This document shows positions 23,572 through 31,556 of a stretch of 33,166 nt of DNA, piece after piece. The notes under the pieces were generated by a model, which saw only the letters and a program-made list of their open reading frames with translations, searched no databases and was not told the origin of the DNA. This DNA is from Streptomyces endocoffeicus (GTDB taxonomy: Bacteria; Actinomycetota; Actinomycetes; Streptomycetales; Streptomycetaceae). Where the stretch lies: the NCBI RefSeq assembly GCF_016741935.1, contig NZ_JAERRG010000059.1, positions 1 through 33,166 on the forward strand, read 5' to 3'. Within the stretch, counting starts at the first letter, position 1. Each line of letters opens with the position of its first letter. Made by a program: the position numbers and the translations under genes.

Positions 23572-24156
23572 TCAGCGGACCGTCGGAGCTGGTGACGCGA
23601 CCGCGACGCGCAGCTCGGCGGTGGCCTGGGCGACGAGCTCGGAGAAGGTCGCGTCCGGGTCGGCCAGCCAGCGGGATGTGGCGCGCCGGGAGATCGCTAT
23701 CGCCACGTCGATGATGAAGCGTGCCTTGCCGGGCTCGACACCGCGGCGCTCAAGCGCTCGCGCCAGTGCGTCGGCGATGTCGGCGAGCTTGATCAGATCG
23801 CGCTCGGCCAGTGCCGGGCTGGCGGCGATCACCTTGACGCGGCGCAGCAGGAACTCGCGCGAGTGAAAGACCTCGTCGGCGGTTCCCAGCGCGGTCAGCA
23901 GCGCCTCGATCGGTGTGAGGCCCGGGTCGGCCGCCTCGACCTGGGCGACGAGGTGGGCCTCGAGGTCATTGCCGGCGAAGAGGACTTCCCGCTTGTCGGG
24001 GAAGTAGCGGTAGAAGGAGCGCTCGGTGAGACCGGCGGTGCGCGCGATCTGCGCGACCGAGGTGCGCTCGAACCCCTGCTTCTCGAACAGCTCGAGCGCC
24101 GCGCGCTCGAGCCGGCCCTGTGCGTCGGACTCCCATCTCGGCATACCCGCCAGCAT
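23572..24156 (-). CDS. TetR-family repressor, divergent to a quinone-oxidoreductase gene
   Basis: A 194-aa protein. The N-terminal helix-turn-helix is complete: AALELFEKQGFERTSVAQIA, RTAGLTERSFYRYFPDKREV, then LFAGNDLEAHLV. The C-terminal ligand domain is all-helical and about 140 residues, ending VAQATAELRVAVASPAPTVR. The start may be ATG 24156 or ATG 24144 (MPRWESDAQG, preceded by GGCGGG); the protein from 24144 is 190 aa. It lies back-to-back with an alcohol dehydrogenase-like gene, and two almost identical 14-bp operators occupy the space between them, the first overlapping the upstream side of its own start. It most likely represses both itself and the oxidoreductase, with an unknown electrophile or quinone as inducer. 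Confidence 0.9.
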   Translation of the reverse strand: MLAGMPRWESDAQGRLERAALELFEKQGFERTSVAQIARTAGLTERSFYRYFPDKREVLFAGNDLEAHLVAQVEAADPGLTPIEALLTALGTADEVFHSREFLLRRVKVIAASPALAERDLIKLADIADALARALERRGVEPGKARFIIDVAIAISRRATSRWLADPDATFSELVAQATAELRVAVASPAPTVR

Positions 24157-24159
24157 ATG

Positions 24160-24209
24160 ACAGCAGATGCTGTTGTCGCAGTGCTACGGTCAATGACAAC
24201 AGATGCTGT
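24160..24209. promoter_or_regulatory. Twin TetR operators in the divergent promoter
   Basis: ACAGCAGATGCTGT at 24160-24173 and ACAACAGATGCTGT at 24196-24209 differ at one base. Each is a palindrome with 6-bp arms around GA (the second with one mismatch). The centres are 36 bp apart. They fill the 72-85 bp between the two divergent start codons, as expected for a TetR repressor controlling both genes. Confidence 0.7.
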
Positions 24210-24228
24210 CATCACTCGGGAGATCGTT

Positions 24229-25182
24229 ATGAAGGCTCTTCAGTTCGACCGGTTCGGATCCCCGGACGTGATCGTGCTCCGCGACGTCCCGAAGCCGGAG
24301 CCGGGACCCGGCCAGATCCGGATCGCCGTGCGGGCATGTGGCCTGACCCCGGGCGACTGGGCGGTGGTCGACGGCCTCCTCGCCGACCAGTTGCCGCCGC
24401 TGCCGCGCGGGCTCGGCACCGAGGTCGCGGGCACCGTCGACGCGCTCGGTGGGGGCGTCACCGGCGTCGAGATCGGCGACCGCGTGTTCGGCCCGGCGAC
24501 CTTCGACGGTCCGACAGCCGGGGCCGCCGAGTATGCGCTGATGGCGGCCTGGGCACACATTCCCGAGGGCGTCACCACCGAGCAGGCCGCCGCGCTGCCG
24601 ATGGCGGCCGAGACGGCGTGGCACGCGCTCGACGACCTCGGCGTCCAGCCGGGTGAGCTGCTGCTCGTCCACGGCGCGGGCTCCACCGTGGGTGAGGCGG
24701 CGGTGCGCTTCGCGCTGCACCGGGGTGTCCGGGTGATCGCCACCGCCGGGCCGACCCGGGCCGCCGCCCTCGAAGAGATCGGCGCCCAGGTGACCGACTA
24801 CGGCGGCGGCATGGCCGAACGCGTCGCCGCACTGGCCGGAGGCCGCGTCGACCGTGCCCTGGACACGGCCCCTACCGGCGGCCGGATCGACCGCACCGAC
24901 CAGGCCAGTCCGGCCGGCGGCTCGCTGCCGACCCTGATCGGCCTGACCGGGGACCCCGACCGCGTCCTCACTGTCTCGGACTTCGCCGCCGCGGCCGAGC
25001 TGGGCACCCGGATCACCCGCATCGAGATGCGCTACGACCGGATGAGCGAGTTCGCCCGGCTGGCCGGCGAAGGCATCCTGGCCGTATCGGTCGCCCGCAC
25101 CTACCCGCTCGACCAGATCCAGGACGCGGCCAAGCTCAGCCAGTCCCGCCGGCCCGGCGGCAAGCTCATGCTCGTCCTGTGA
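24229..25182 (+). CDS. Zinc-independent quinone oxidoreductase-like MDR protein
   Basis: A 317-aa protein from ATG 24229 with CGGGAG upstream. It has the GroES-like N-terminal domain (MKALQFDRFGSPDVIVLRDV, then EPGPGQIRIAVRACGLTPGD, then GTEVAGTVDALG at 63-74) and a Rossmann domain with LLVHGAGSTVGEAAVRFALH (145-164), the NADPH-binding AxxGxxG-type loop. Its length and absence of the structural-zinc cysteines place it in the medium-chain quinone oxidoreductase branch, reducing quinones, enones or similar electrophiles with NADPH in the cytosol. The C-terminus RRPGGKLMLVL is standard, so the gene is complete. It is under the twin operators shared with the TetR gene. Confidence 0.9.
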   Translation: MKALQFDRFGSPDVIVLRDVPKPEPGPGQIRIAVRACGLTPGDWAVVDGLLADQLPPLPRGLGTEVAGTVDALGGGVTGVEIGDRVFGPATFDGPTAGAAEYALMAAWAHIPEGVTTEQAAALPMAAETAWHALDDLGVQPGELLLVHGAGSTVGEAAVRFALHRGVRVIATAGPTRAAALEEIGAQVTDYGGGMAERVAALAGGRVDRALDTAPTGGRIDRTDQASPAGGSLPTLIGLTGDPDRVLTVSDFAAAAELGTRITRIEMRYDRMSEFARLAGEGILAVSVARTYPLDQIQDAAKLSQSRRPGGKLMLVL

Positions 25183-25434
25183 TCACCTTGCTGGCCTGAT
25201 CAGGCGAGACGTACCCCGTCGAGGAGCAGGGCCAGGCCTCCCCCTCGTCGTGGGGCGCCGCCTTGCGTGTCGGTGCAGAGCGGCGAACTGCAGGAACGGC
25301 TTTCTAGGACACGGCTGCGGGAGCGAGGCGGATCGTGCGCGGTTGCCGTGCCCTCAGGCGTATGGGTCCGGGCTCGCTGTCCCGTGCGACCGGTTCGACG
25401 CGGTGCGGTGCGGCGCGAGGCGGTCGGGGTGGGC
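25183..25434. other. Gap without genes
   Basis: A 12-bp palindrome, GCCTGATCAGGC (25194-25205), lies just after the oxidoreductase stop and might contribute to termination. Otherwise nothing is recognised before the transposase remnant. Confidence 0.35.
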
Positions 25435-25810
25435 GGGTGAGGCGGCGCGTCATGATCGTGATGAAGGTCCAGATGATGTGGGCCTCGCTGTGGGAGATGA
25501 GCCGCTCGTAGTCACGGACGTTTCTGCGGGCTCTCATGATCCACGAGATAGCCCGTTCCACTCGCCACCGTTTGGCGAGGACGGCGAATCCGTCCTGGTC
25601 TTTGCGGCGGGGCACGGTCTTGAGGGTGATGTCGAGGCATGACGGCGAGCGGCATGCCGCGCATGTCGACGGACAGGTGCCGCTTCCTGCCGTTGATCAA
25701 CTTCCCGCCGTCGAACCCTCTGCTGTCCTGGCCCACCGTCTCGGCTCCCTTGACGGACTGGGAGTCCAGGATCACCGCGACGGTGCGGGGATTGAGGCCG
25801 TCGTGGACCG
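25435..25810 (-). pseudogene. IS5-family transposase remnant with collapsed centre
   Basis: The minus strand reads GLNPRTVAVILDSQSVKGAE, TVGQDSRGFDGGKLINGRKR and HLSVDMRGMPLAVM, the first catalytic Asp block (LDSQSVK) and GKxxNGRKRH of this IS5 subgroup. It then changes frame to LDITLKTVPRRKDQDGFAVL, AKRWRVERAISWIMRARRNV, RDYERLISHSEAHIIWTFIT and IMTRRLTR, the catalytic Glu (WRVERAISW) block and C-terminus. The 60 or so residues with the second Asp and the N-terminal third are missing. Both losses make it inactive. Confidence 0.75.
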
Positions 25811-25857
25811 GCTGGGCTTGTCCAGTGGGCCTACAGGGTCGCGCAGATGGAAGGGCA

Positions 25858-26835
25858 CTACGTCCCGTAGCGGACCACCGAGATCGGCACGACGGTGCGG
25901 CGCGGCGGTCCTTGAGGCGTACCCGGCGGCTGCTCGATCCGGTCGAGGAGCAGGCGGGCCGCCTGCCGTCCGACCTCTTCCGCGTCGTACGAGACGACGG
26001 TGACCGGGACGTCCAGCAGGTCGGCCATCTCGAAGTCGTCGAAGCCCGCCAGCGCGGTATCGGTGCCGAGGTGGCGGACTGCGCGGTAGGCGCCCAGGGT
26101 GATGCGGTTGTTGGTGCAGAACAAGGCGGTCGGCGGATCGTCGCCGCTCAGGATCTCCAGCGCCGCTGCTTCTGCGGCGCGGATGTCCTGCGGTCCTCGG
26201 CGGATCCATTCCTCGCGGGGCGTCAGGTCGTGCTCCTCGTGGGCCGCCCAGTAGCCGCGGAAGCGTTCGGCGCCGGTGAACAGGGCGGGCGGGTTGCCGA
26301 GGAAGCCCACCGCCCGGTGACCCTCGGTGAGCAGTTGGGCGGTGGCCGCACGGGCCCCGCCGAAGTCGTCCACGAGTACGGTGTCGGCCTCCGTCCCGGC
26401 AGGTGGCCTGGAGGCGAAGACCACGGGGGTGCCGCCGAGCGAGGCGGCGTCGAGGTGGCTGTGCGATGTCCCGGCCGGGACCACGATGATGCCGTCCACA
26501 CGACGTGCGGCCAGATCCTCCATGAGCTCGCGCTCGCGCCGGACCTGCCCGCCGGTGTTGCCGAGGACCAGCCGGAGCCCGCGCTCCTCGGCCACCTGCT
26601 CGGCACCGAGGGCGAGATGGGAGTAGAAGGGGTTGCCGAGGTTGGTGACGACGAGGCCGATCATGCCGCTGGGGCCGCGCAGCCGCAGCGTGCGGGCCAC
26701 CTGGTCGCGGCGGTAACCCAGTTCCCGTACGGCGGCGAGCACCCGTTCCTTGGTCTCGGCGCTGACTCGTTCGTCCTTCAGTACCCGGGACACGGTCATG
26801 GCGCTGACACCGGCCCGGGCGGCCACGTCCCGCAT
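25858..26835 (-). CDS. LacI-family transcriptional regulator
   Basis: A 325-aa protein beginning MRDVAARAGVSAMTVSRVLK, a complete LacI helix-turn-helix, with the hinge helix DQVARTLRLRGPSG after it. The periplasmic-binding-protein fold follows: MIGLVVTNLGNPFYSHLALG, VDGIIVVPAGTSHSHLDAAS, TPVVFASRPP, AVGFLGNPPALFTGAERFRG, PPTALFCTNNRITLGAYRAV, and ALAGFDDFEMADLLDVPVTV near the end. It is probably a repressor of a sugar-utilisation or transport operon, but no such operon is adjacent. ATG 26835 is the first possible start after an in-frame stop and has no Shine-Dalgarno sequence, so the mRNA may be leaderless or the 5' region may have been altered. Confidence 0.92.
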   Translation of the reverse strand: MRDVAARAGVSAMTVSRVLKDERVSAETKERVLAAVRELGYRRDQVARTLRLRGPSGMIGLVVTNLGNPFYSHLALGAEQVAEERGLRLVLGNTGGQVRRERELMEDLAARRVDGIIVVPAGTSHSHLDAASLGGTPVVFASRPPAGTEADTVLVDDFGGARAATAQLLTEGHRAVGFLGNPPALFTGAERFRGYWAAHEEHDLTPREEWIRRGPQDIRAAEAAALEILSGDDPPTALFCTNNRITLGAYRAVRHLGTDTALAGFDDFEMADLLDVPVTVVSYDAEEVGRQAARLLLDRIEQPPGTPQGPPRRTVVPISVVRYGT

Positions 26836-26904
26836 GGTGGGGGCGGCGGGTCCTGACGGGCTGCCAACCGGGGGCCGTCAAAGACACTTACACGCCCTCC
26901 CACG

Positions 26905-26950
26905 TGACGTCGGCCTTCCAGACCACATCGGATCGTGAAGGCCGACGTCA
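26905..26950. promoter_or_regulatory. Perfect 14-bp inverted repeat between the amidase and LacI genes
   Basis: TGACGTCGGCCTTC (26905-26918) and GAAGGCCGACGTCA (26937-26950) are exact inverted copies separated by 18 nt. The site is 60 nt beyond the amidase stop and 70 nt before the LacI start, both genes being on the minus strand. It may be the amidase terminator or a structured leader or operator of the LacI gene. A second short stem, GGCGGC/GCCGCC at 26974-26991, is closer to the amidase stop. Confidence 0.5.
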
Positions 26951-27009
26951 TGTTGCCGGAACGGCATGCGCCAGGCGGCCGGCGCGCCGCCACCCTCGCG
27001 GGGCTGGGG

Positions 27010-29313
27010 CTACTTGATGTAGACGAGGCCGTCGGTGGTGATGGTGGGACGGCCGCTGGTACCGACCACGACGATCTTGACAGTGTGCTTGGCGCTGCTG
27101 GACCAGGTCTTCGTCCAGATCGCCTGCCGGTACAGGGTGGAGGAGGACTTCACGTCGACGGTGGCGACCTTGGTGCCGTCGACGTAGATGTATGCCTGGC
27201 CGGAGCTGGCGGCACGGGAGACCACCCAGGCGGCGGAGCGGCCGGTGAAGGTCCAGGTGAGGCTGGCGCTCTTGGTGCCGCTGGAGTAGGACCTGCCGCC
27301 GAGGTAGCTGGTGGAGGAGCGGGTGGTCCAGCTGCCGGACTTGGTGGCGGCGCTCTCCTGCAGGATCACGGGGGTGTACGCGGGCGAGGACGTGCGGTAG
27401 TTGCCGGCGTGGTCGTAGGCACGCATCGACCAGGTGGTGGCGGTACCGGACGTGGCGGTACGGCTGGAGCTGGTGGTAGTCGGACCGAAGGTGGCCGTGG
27501 TCGGGGACAGCAGCTTCACCTCGCGCAGGGCCTTGTCGTCGGTGGCCTTCCAGCCGAGGGTGACCGGGACGGCACTGGTGTTGACGGTGCCGGTGCGCAG
27601 GGAGAGCGTCGGGGTGGTGGTGAAGGTCGGTGCGGTCGTCTCCGCCACGACGTTCAGCGCGGCGCTGGTCACGGTCTTCCCGGACTGGTGTACGGCCCGC
27701 ACGGCGACGGTGTGGCTGCCCAGGGCCAGGGTGGCGCCGGCTGAGGTGGCGGTGCCGGAGGTGGTGGCGACGGTCTTGCCGTCGACCAGCAGCTGGAAGC
27801 TCTTGATGAGCGAGGACGGCGTGGTGGCCGTCCAGTTCACGGTGAGGGCGCCCTTGGTGTAGTACGTCGAGCCCGAAAGGCCCGCGCCGCCGACCGAGGT
27901 CACCTTCAGGTCCTGCACCGGGCCGGCCGCCCAGGAACGGATGGTCGGCAGCTGGGCGTAGAGGGAACCGCCGGGGCACTCCGTGTTGTAGCCGTCACGG
28001 TGGGCGGAGATCCGCCGGAACGTGTACGTGCTGCCCGTGGTGTAGCTGGTGCCGAAGTAGTTCTTCTGGGTGGCGCCTGCCGTGAGCTGGGTGGTCCCAG
28101 CGGGGTCGGCGCCGTACTGGCCGAGCTTCCAGGCCGCCACGCGCGCGATGGAGGCCAACGACGCCTTGGAGGCGCTGGTGGCGGTGTAGTTACCGAGCAC
28201 CGCGATGCCCGTGGACTCCCGGTTCCAGCCGTAGGTGTGGGCGCCGAGCACCGGCAGGTCGACACCACCCTTGCGGCCCTCGAAGACGGTGCCGCACTTG
28301 TCGACGAGGAAGTTGTAGCCGATGTCCTTCCAGCCGCTGACCTGCACGTGGTACGCGTAGATGCCCCGCACGATCGACGCCGAGTCGGCGCAGGAGTAAT
28401 CGTTGGTCCCGTCGGTGTGGTGGACGAACACGGCCTTCACATCCGCGTTGTACTCCGGAGCCTCGGGGCTGATCGACTCGTCCGCGCCCCAGCCGGCGCG
28501 CGCGACGATCGGCGGCTCGGGCACGGTGGACGGCGGCGCGGACGGCGTGGTGGCCGACGCACTGGCGGAGGCGCTCGTCGAGGGGGAGGGGGACCCCGAG
28601 TCGGTGGGGGTGGCCTCGGGCGTGGTGTCGGTCGCAGCCGGGGGCGTGGCGCTCTGGCCATCCGTCGGTGTGGCGGCGGCGCTGTCGCTGGGTGCGGCCG
28701 AGTCGCTGGTCGCGCCGCTCGTGGCGCCGGGGCTCGTCTCGGCGACGAACGCGGCCGGCTCGCTCCCGGTGCCGGTCGCCTTGGTCTCGGCGTCGGTCAC
28801 CACACCCGGATCGACCAGGTTGACCTCAAGCCCCTTGGGCAACGAGCTCGTGGTGCCGTTCTTGCGGACGACCTGTACCTGGACGCCGTCGGAGGAGCCG
28901 ACCCACAGCGGCTCGGACGCGCCGCGCACTTTGGGGCCGGGCTTCTCCAGCGGGTCGACGTTCAGCTCGAGGTCCTGCCAGGTGCTCCACTCGCCGCTCT
29001 CGCGGCTGCGGGTGCGCACCTGTGCCGTGCCGTCGAGCCGGTTGGCGGCACCCGTCCAGGAGACGCCGAGCATCGAGAACTGCTCGGTGTCCGTGCGCGG
29101 CAGCTCCCGCCTGCCGCTTGCGGTGCCTTGCAGCGCGAGGTCGTAGACCTTCACCGGCCGCTTGGCACGACCCGTGGCGCCGGGATGGCCGGAGGAACTG
29201 GCGACGGCATAGGTCACCACGCCTCCACCTCCGAGGATCACAGCACCGAGCGTCAGCCACGCCCGTCTCTTCATGTTCAGCGGTCTGTACGCATGCGACG
29301 TACGAGGATTCAC
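27010..29313 (-). CDS. Secreted PGRP-type N-acetylmuramoyl-L-alanine amidase with C-terminal beta domains
   Basis: From the GTG at 29313 (AGGGGTGGA six bases upstream) this is 767 aa; an ATG at 29349 is in frame but has no such site. N-terminal basic residues MKRRAWLTLGAVILGGGGVV form a signal or anchor segment (14-33). A beta-rich region (about 55-170) is followed by a Thr/Ser/Pro/Ala-rich linker (about 180-265). The PGRP/Amidase_2 domain (about 268-460) has zinc ligands: His298 or His299 in VFVHHTDGTN, His438 in RRISAHRDGYNTECPGG and Cys446. Ig/FN3-like repeats fill about 470-765 (LIKSFQLLVDGKTVATTSG, VTLGWKATDDKALREVKLL, AYIYVDGTKVATVDVKS). It cleaves the muramoyl-alanine bond of peptidoglycan outside the membrane, in wall turnover or defence. 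The gene appears complete and monocistronic. Confidence 0.92.
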   Translation of the reverse strand: MNPRTSHAYRPLNMKRRAWLTLGAVILGGGGVVTYAVASSSGHPGATGRAKRPVKVYDLALQGTASGRRELPRTDTEQFSMLGVSWTGAANRLDGTAQVRTRSRESGEWSTWQDLELNVDPLEKPGPKVRGASEPLWVGSSDGVQVQVVRKNGTTSSLPKGLEVNLVDPGVVTDAETKATGTGSEPAAFVAETSPGATSGATSDSAAPSDSAAATPTDGQSATPPAATDTTPEATPTDSGSPSPSTSASASASATTPSAPPSTVPEPPIVARAGWGADESISPEAPEYNADVKAVFVHHTDGTNDYSCADSASIVRGIYAYHVQVSGWKDIGYNFLVDKCGTVFEGRKGGVDLPVLGAHTYGWNRESTGIAVLGNYTATSASKASLASIARVAAWKLGQYGADPAGTTQLTAGATQKNYFGTSYTTGSTYTFRRISAHRDGYNTECPGGSLYAQLPTIRSWAAGPVQDLKVTSVGGAGLSGSTYYTKGALTVNWTATTPSSLIKSFQLLVDGKTVATTSGTATSAGATLALGSHTVAVRAVHQSGKTVTSAALNVVAETTAPTFTTTPTLSLRTGTVNTSAVPVTLGWKATDDKALREVKLLSPTTATFGPTTTSSSRTATSGTATTWSMRAYDHAGNYRTSSPAYTPVILQESAATKSGSWTTRSSTSYLGGRSYSSGTKSASLTWTFTGRSAAWVVSRAASSGQAYIYVDGTKVATVDVKSSSTLYRQAIWTKTWSSSAKHTVKIVVVGTSGRPTITTDGLVYIK

Positions 29314-29568
29314 GGCGTATCCACCCCTAAGAAGGCCGGGAAAGGCCACAGAAGGAAGTCACGTGAGGCACACCCGTCACAGGGGTGACTCCGTTTCCTT
29401 CAGCGCATCCCTGCCGACAAACATCACGGGGAAACAGGCTGAAGTGATGCAAATCACCGCGATCGGCATTGGACGGCCCCTCCGCCACGACGGCGATGAG
29501 CCTCCACGACCGCACCACGAACACCACCCGCGCCCTCGATACGGACCGGAAGTTCGACTCCGCGTGCG

Positions 29569-30120
29569 TTGTACTTGGCAGCAGCGGCATCCCAGCGCGC
29601 GGATCGCCCGCCAGCCGGCTGCCCACGGGCGCACCATGCCGGCCTCGGAGTCGGCACCGTCTACCGGAAGTACCGCGACAAGCAGGCGCTCGCGGAGGCC
29701 GTCTTCGGTGAAGAACTCGACGAGATCGCGGCGATGGGGCGGGAGGCCCTGGCCGGGGACGACGCATTCGCCGCATTGGCCGGCTTCCTTGAGCGGGCCC
29801 TGGCGCGGGCCGCGCACAACCGCGGGCTGCGTGAGCTGATGCGACACGGCATCATCGAGGGCGCCGGTCCCGCCCGGGCGCGGCAGGAGATCACGTCGCA
29901 CTGCGAGCATCTCCTGGCACGGGCCCGTACACAGGGCGCCCTGCGCGACGGAGTCACCGAGGCCGACATCGCACCGATCGCCGCGATGATCGACGCCGTC
30001 ATGGCCCTGCCCGCCGAACACCCCTCCGAGATGTGGCGACGATATTTGGCGATCCTCCTCGACGGGCTGCACGCCCATCCGCACCAGGCGCCATTGCCCA
30101 GTCCTGGCGGCGCTGACTGA
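29569..30120 (+). pseudogene. TetR-family regulator lacking the first half of its helix-turn-helix
   Basis: The frame reads GLGVGTVYRKYRDKQALAEA, VFGEELDEIAAMGREALAGD, then a normal TetR ligand domain of about 120 residues ending EMWRRYLAILLDGLHAHPHQ. VGTVYRKYRDKQALAEAVF is the recognition-helix end and helix 4 of TetR proteins. The 30-35 residues before it, which carry helices 1-2 (R-x-x-IL-x-AA-x-x-x-F), are replaced by Arg/Pro-rich sequence with no family similarity. The DNA-binding domain is therefore incomplete, and either a deletion or frameshifts upstream of 29640 have destroyed it. It follows the amidase gene divergently, with about 250 bp between. Confidence 0.6.
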
Positions 30121-30167
30121 CCCTGGCTCTCACCGGACCGATTTCAGCGGCCCCTAAGGCGTGTCCG

Positions 30168-30870
30168 TCAGATGCGAGCCCAGACCAGCACCGCGGCGAG
30201 GACCGCGGCCGAGCGGTAGACGATCGCGAGCTTGTCGAACCTCCCTTGAGCGCCGCTCGGATCGCGCGGGAGGAGTAGGCCTTGTCCCCGAGCAGCATGG
30301 TCGGGGTCGTGCGCGGGCGGCCTGCTCCGGTCCTGGGGACTCGCAGGTCGCCCAGCAGCAACGGCAGGGACTGACCGTTCACGGTGTGGTGGATCTTCGT
30401 GGCCAGCCCGCCGCGGGAACGGCCGATCGCGTGCCCGGCGGGCTCTCGGTGGGCGTCGAGGCCCTGCCCCCGGGCTGCGGCCCGGCACTTCTCGGGGCGG
30501 CGGGTGTTGGTGGCGTGCTGGTGGGCTCGGGTGATGGTGGAGTCCACCCGCCACCCGCCACCCGCCACCCGCCACCCGCCACCCGCCAGTCGATCAGCCC
30601 ATCGTCGTCCGCGCGGGCGAGCAGGACGCTGAGCACGCGGTCCCAGGTCCCGTCGGCGGCCCAGCGGCGGTGGCAGGCCCACACGGTCTTCCAGGATCCG
30701 AACCTGGCTGGGAGGTCTCGCCAAGGAATACCGGTGCGGTACCGGTAGACGATCGCCTCCACAATGCGGCGGTGATCGGCCCACGGCCTGCCGCGACGAC
30801 CGGTACTGGAGGGCAGCACAGGTCGGATGCGGTCCCACTGCCGGTCGGTCAGCCGGGCGTGACGAGGCAT
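30168..30870 (-). pseudogene. IS5-family transposase disrupted by a 7-bp repeat expansion and a deletion
   Basis: From ATG 30870: MPRHARLTDRQWDRIRPVLP, GIPWRDLPARFGSWKTVWAC and HRRWAADGTWDRVLSVLL are intact. At DWRV the coding strand contains six tandem GGCGGGT copies where relatives have one, giving the Gly/Trp-rich frame WRVAGGGWRVAGGGW and then out-of-frame sequence. In the next frame the protein resumes at VDSTITRAHQHATNTRRPEK, GRSRGGLATKIHHTVNGQSL and LLGDKAYSSRAIRAAL. A second lesion deletes about 60-80 codons, including the catalytic Glu region, before RFDKLAIVYRSAAVLAAVLV and the TGA at 30168. The downstream end CTAAGGCGTGTCCGTC looks like the element end, but no inverted partner is seen beyond the start, so that end is also lost. 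Confidence 0.8.
30546..30587. repeat. Six perfect tandem copies of a 7-bp unit inside the IS5 transposase
   Basis: ACCCGCC is repeated six times without error over 42 bp. Related transposases have one copy, reading WRVDST. Five extra copies add 35 bp, which changes the reading frame by two bases. Copy numbers of 1, 4 or 7 would keep the frame, so gain of a single unit would restore it. Confidence 0.9.
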
Positions 30871-30922
30871 CAGGATCAGACCGCAGAGGTGCTGGGCACC
30901 CGGGCCGGCGGCCCGGCCGGGC

Positions 30923-31474
30923 TCAGCCGATCGTCTTGATCACCCGGGCAGGCACTCCCGCGACCACGGTGCCGGCAGGAACATCATGAGTGACCACCGC
31001 TCCGGCAGCGACCACCGCACCGGCACCGATGGTCACCCCCTGCGTGATCACGGCAGCCGTCCCGATCCAGACGTCGTCCTCGATGACGATCGGGGCGAAG
31101 GAGAGGTACTCGCGGCGCTCGGCCAGGGGCAGTGGATGGCCTCCGGTGATGAGGCTAACCTTCGGGGCGATCATGACGCCGTTGCCGATACGGATGCTTC
31201 CCTTGTCCATGAAGGTGCATCCCTGGTTGACGAAGACGTTCTCCCCGAACGTCGTGTTGAGCCCGTACTCGGTAAAGAACGGCGGGTAGATCATCACCGA
31301 CTCCGGCAGCGGGCCACCGAACACAACAGAAAGTAGTTCCGCGCGACCTTCGCTGTCGCTGAACGGAAGCACGTTCAGTCGAGACGTCGCATCGGTCACC
31401 TCCAGGATCCGCTCCGCATGACGCGCGAACTCAGGCGTCTGGACATACATGACCTGCTCTGTGCGGGTAGACAT
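30923..31474 (-). CDS. Sugar O-acetyltransferase (left-handed beta-helix, maltose/galactoside acetyltransferase type)
   Basis: A 183-aa protein from ATG 31474. The N-terminal Mac-type helices (MSTRTEQVMYVQTPEFARHA, then VTDATSRLNVLPFSDSEGRA) are followed by hexapeptide-repeat coils: ESVMIYPPFFTEYGLNTTFG, ENVFVNQGCTFMDKGSIRIG, NGVMIAPKVSLITGGHPLPL with the catalytic-type His of GGHPL, and IVIEDDVWIGTAAVITQGVT, IGAGAVVAAGAVVTHDVPAG, TVVAGVPARVIK. These cytosolic trimeric enzymes acetylate sugars or other small acceptors from acetyl-CoA. It is divergent from a LysR gene 83 bp away with a palindrome in between, so LysR control is likely. Its end is 53 bp from the IS5 remnant. Confidence 0.92.
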   Translation of the reverse strand: MSTRTEQVMYVQTPEFARHAERILEVTDATSRLNVLPFSDSEGRAELLSVVFGGPLPESVMIYPPFFTEYGLNTTFGENVFVNQGCTFMDKGSIRIGNGVMIAPKVSLITGGHPLPLAERREYLSFAPIVIEDDVWIGTAAVITQGVTIGAGAVVAAGAVVTHDVPAGTVVAGVPARVIKTIG

Positions 31475-31531
31475 GTGCTTATCCCACCACCGCACAGAAC
31501 ACTCGATCAAACAACCCTGCACCACAGCAGA

Positions 31532-31548
31532 CACAACCAATGGTTGTG
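31532..31548. promoter_or_regulatory. 17-bp palindrome between acetyltransferase and LysR genes
   Basis: CACAACCA (31532-31539), one central A, and TGGTTGTG (31541-31548) form a perfect interrupted palindrome, ending 8 nt before the LysR GTG at 31557. The location between divergent genes suits a LysR autoregulatory site. Confidence 0.6.
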
Positions 31549-31556
31549 GAAGTAGC

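Noticed and set aside
28000..29388. 462-codon plus-strand open frame opposite the amidase
   Set aside because: It is Gly/Arg-rich, low in complexity and antisense to the PGRP domain and linker.
30546..30587. Tandem repeat as a CRISPR-like array
   Set aside because: The unit is 7 bp without spacers; it is a short tandem repeat inside a transposase gene.
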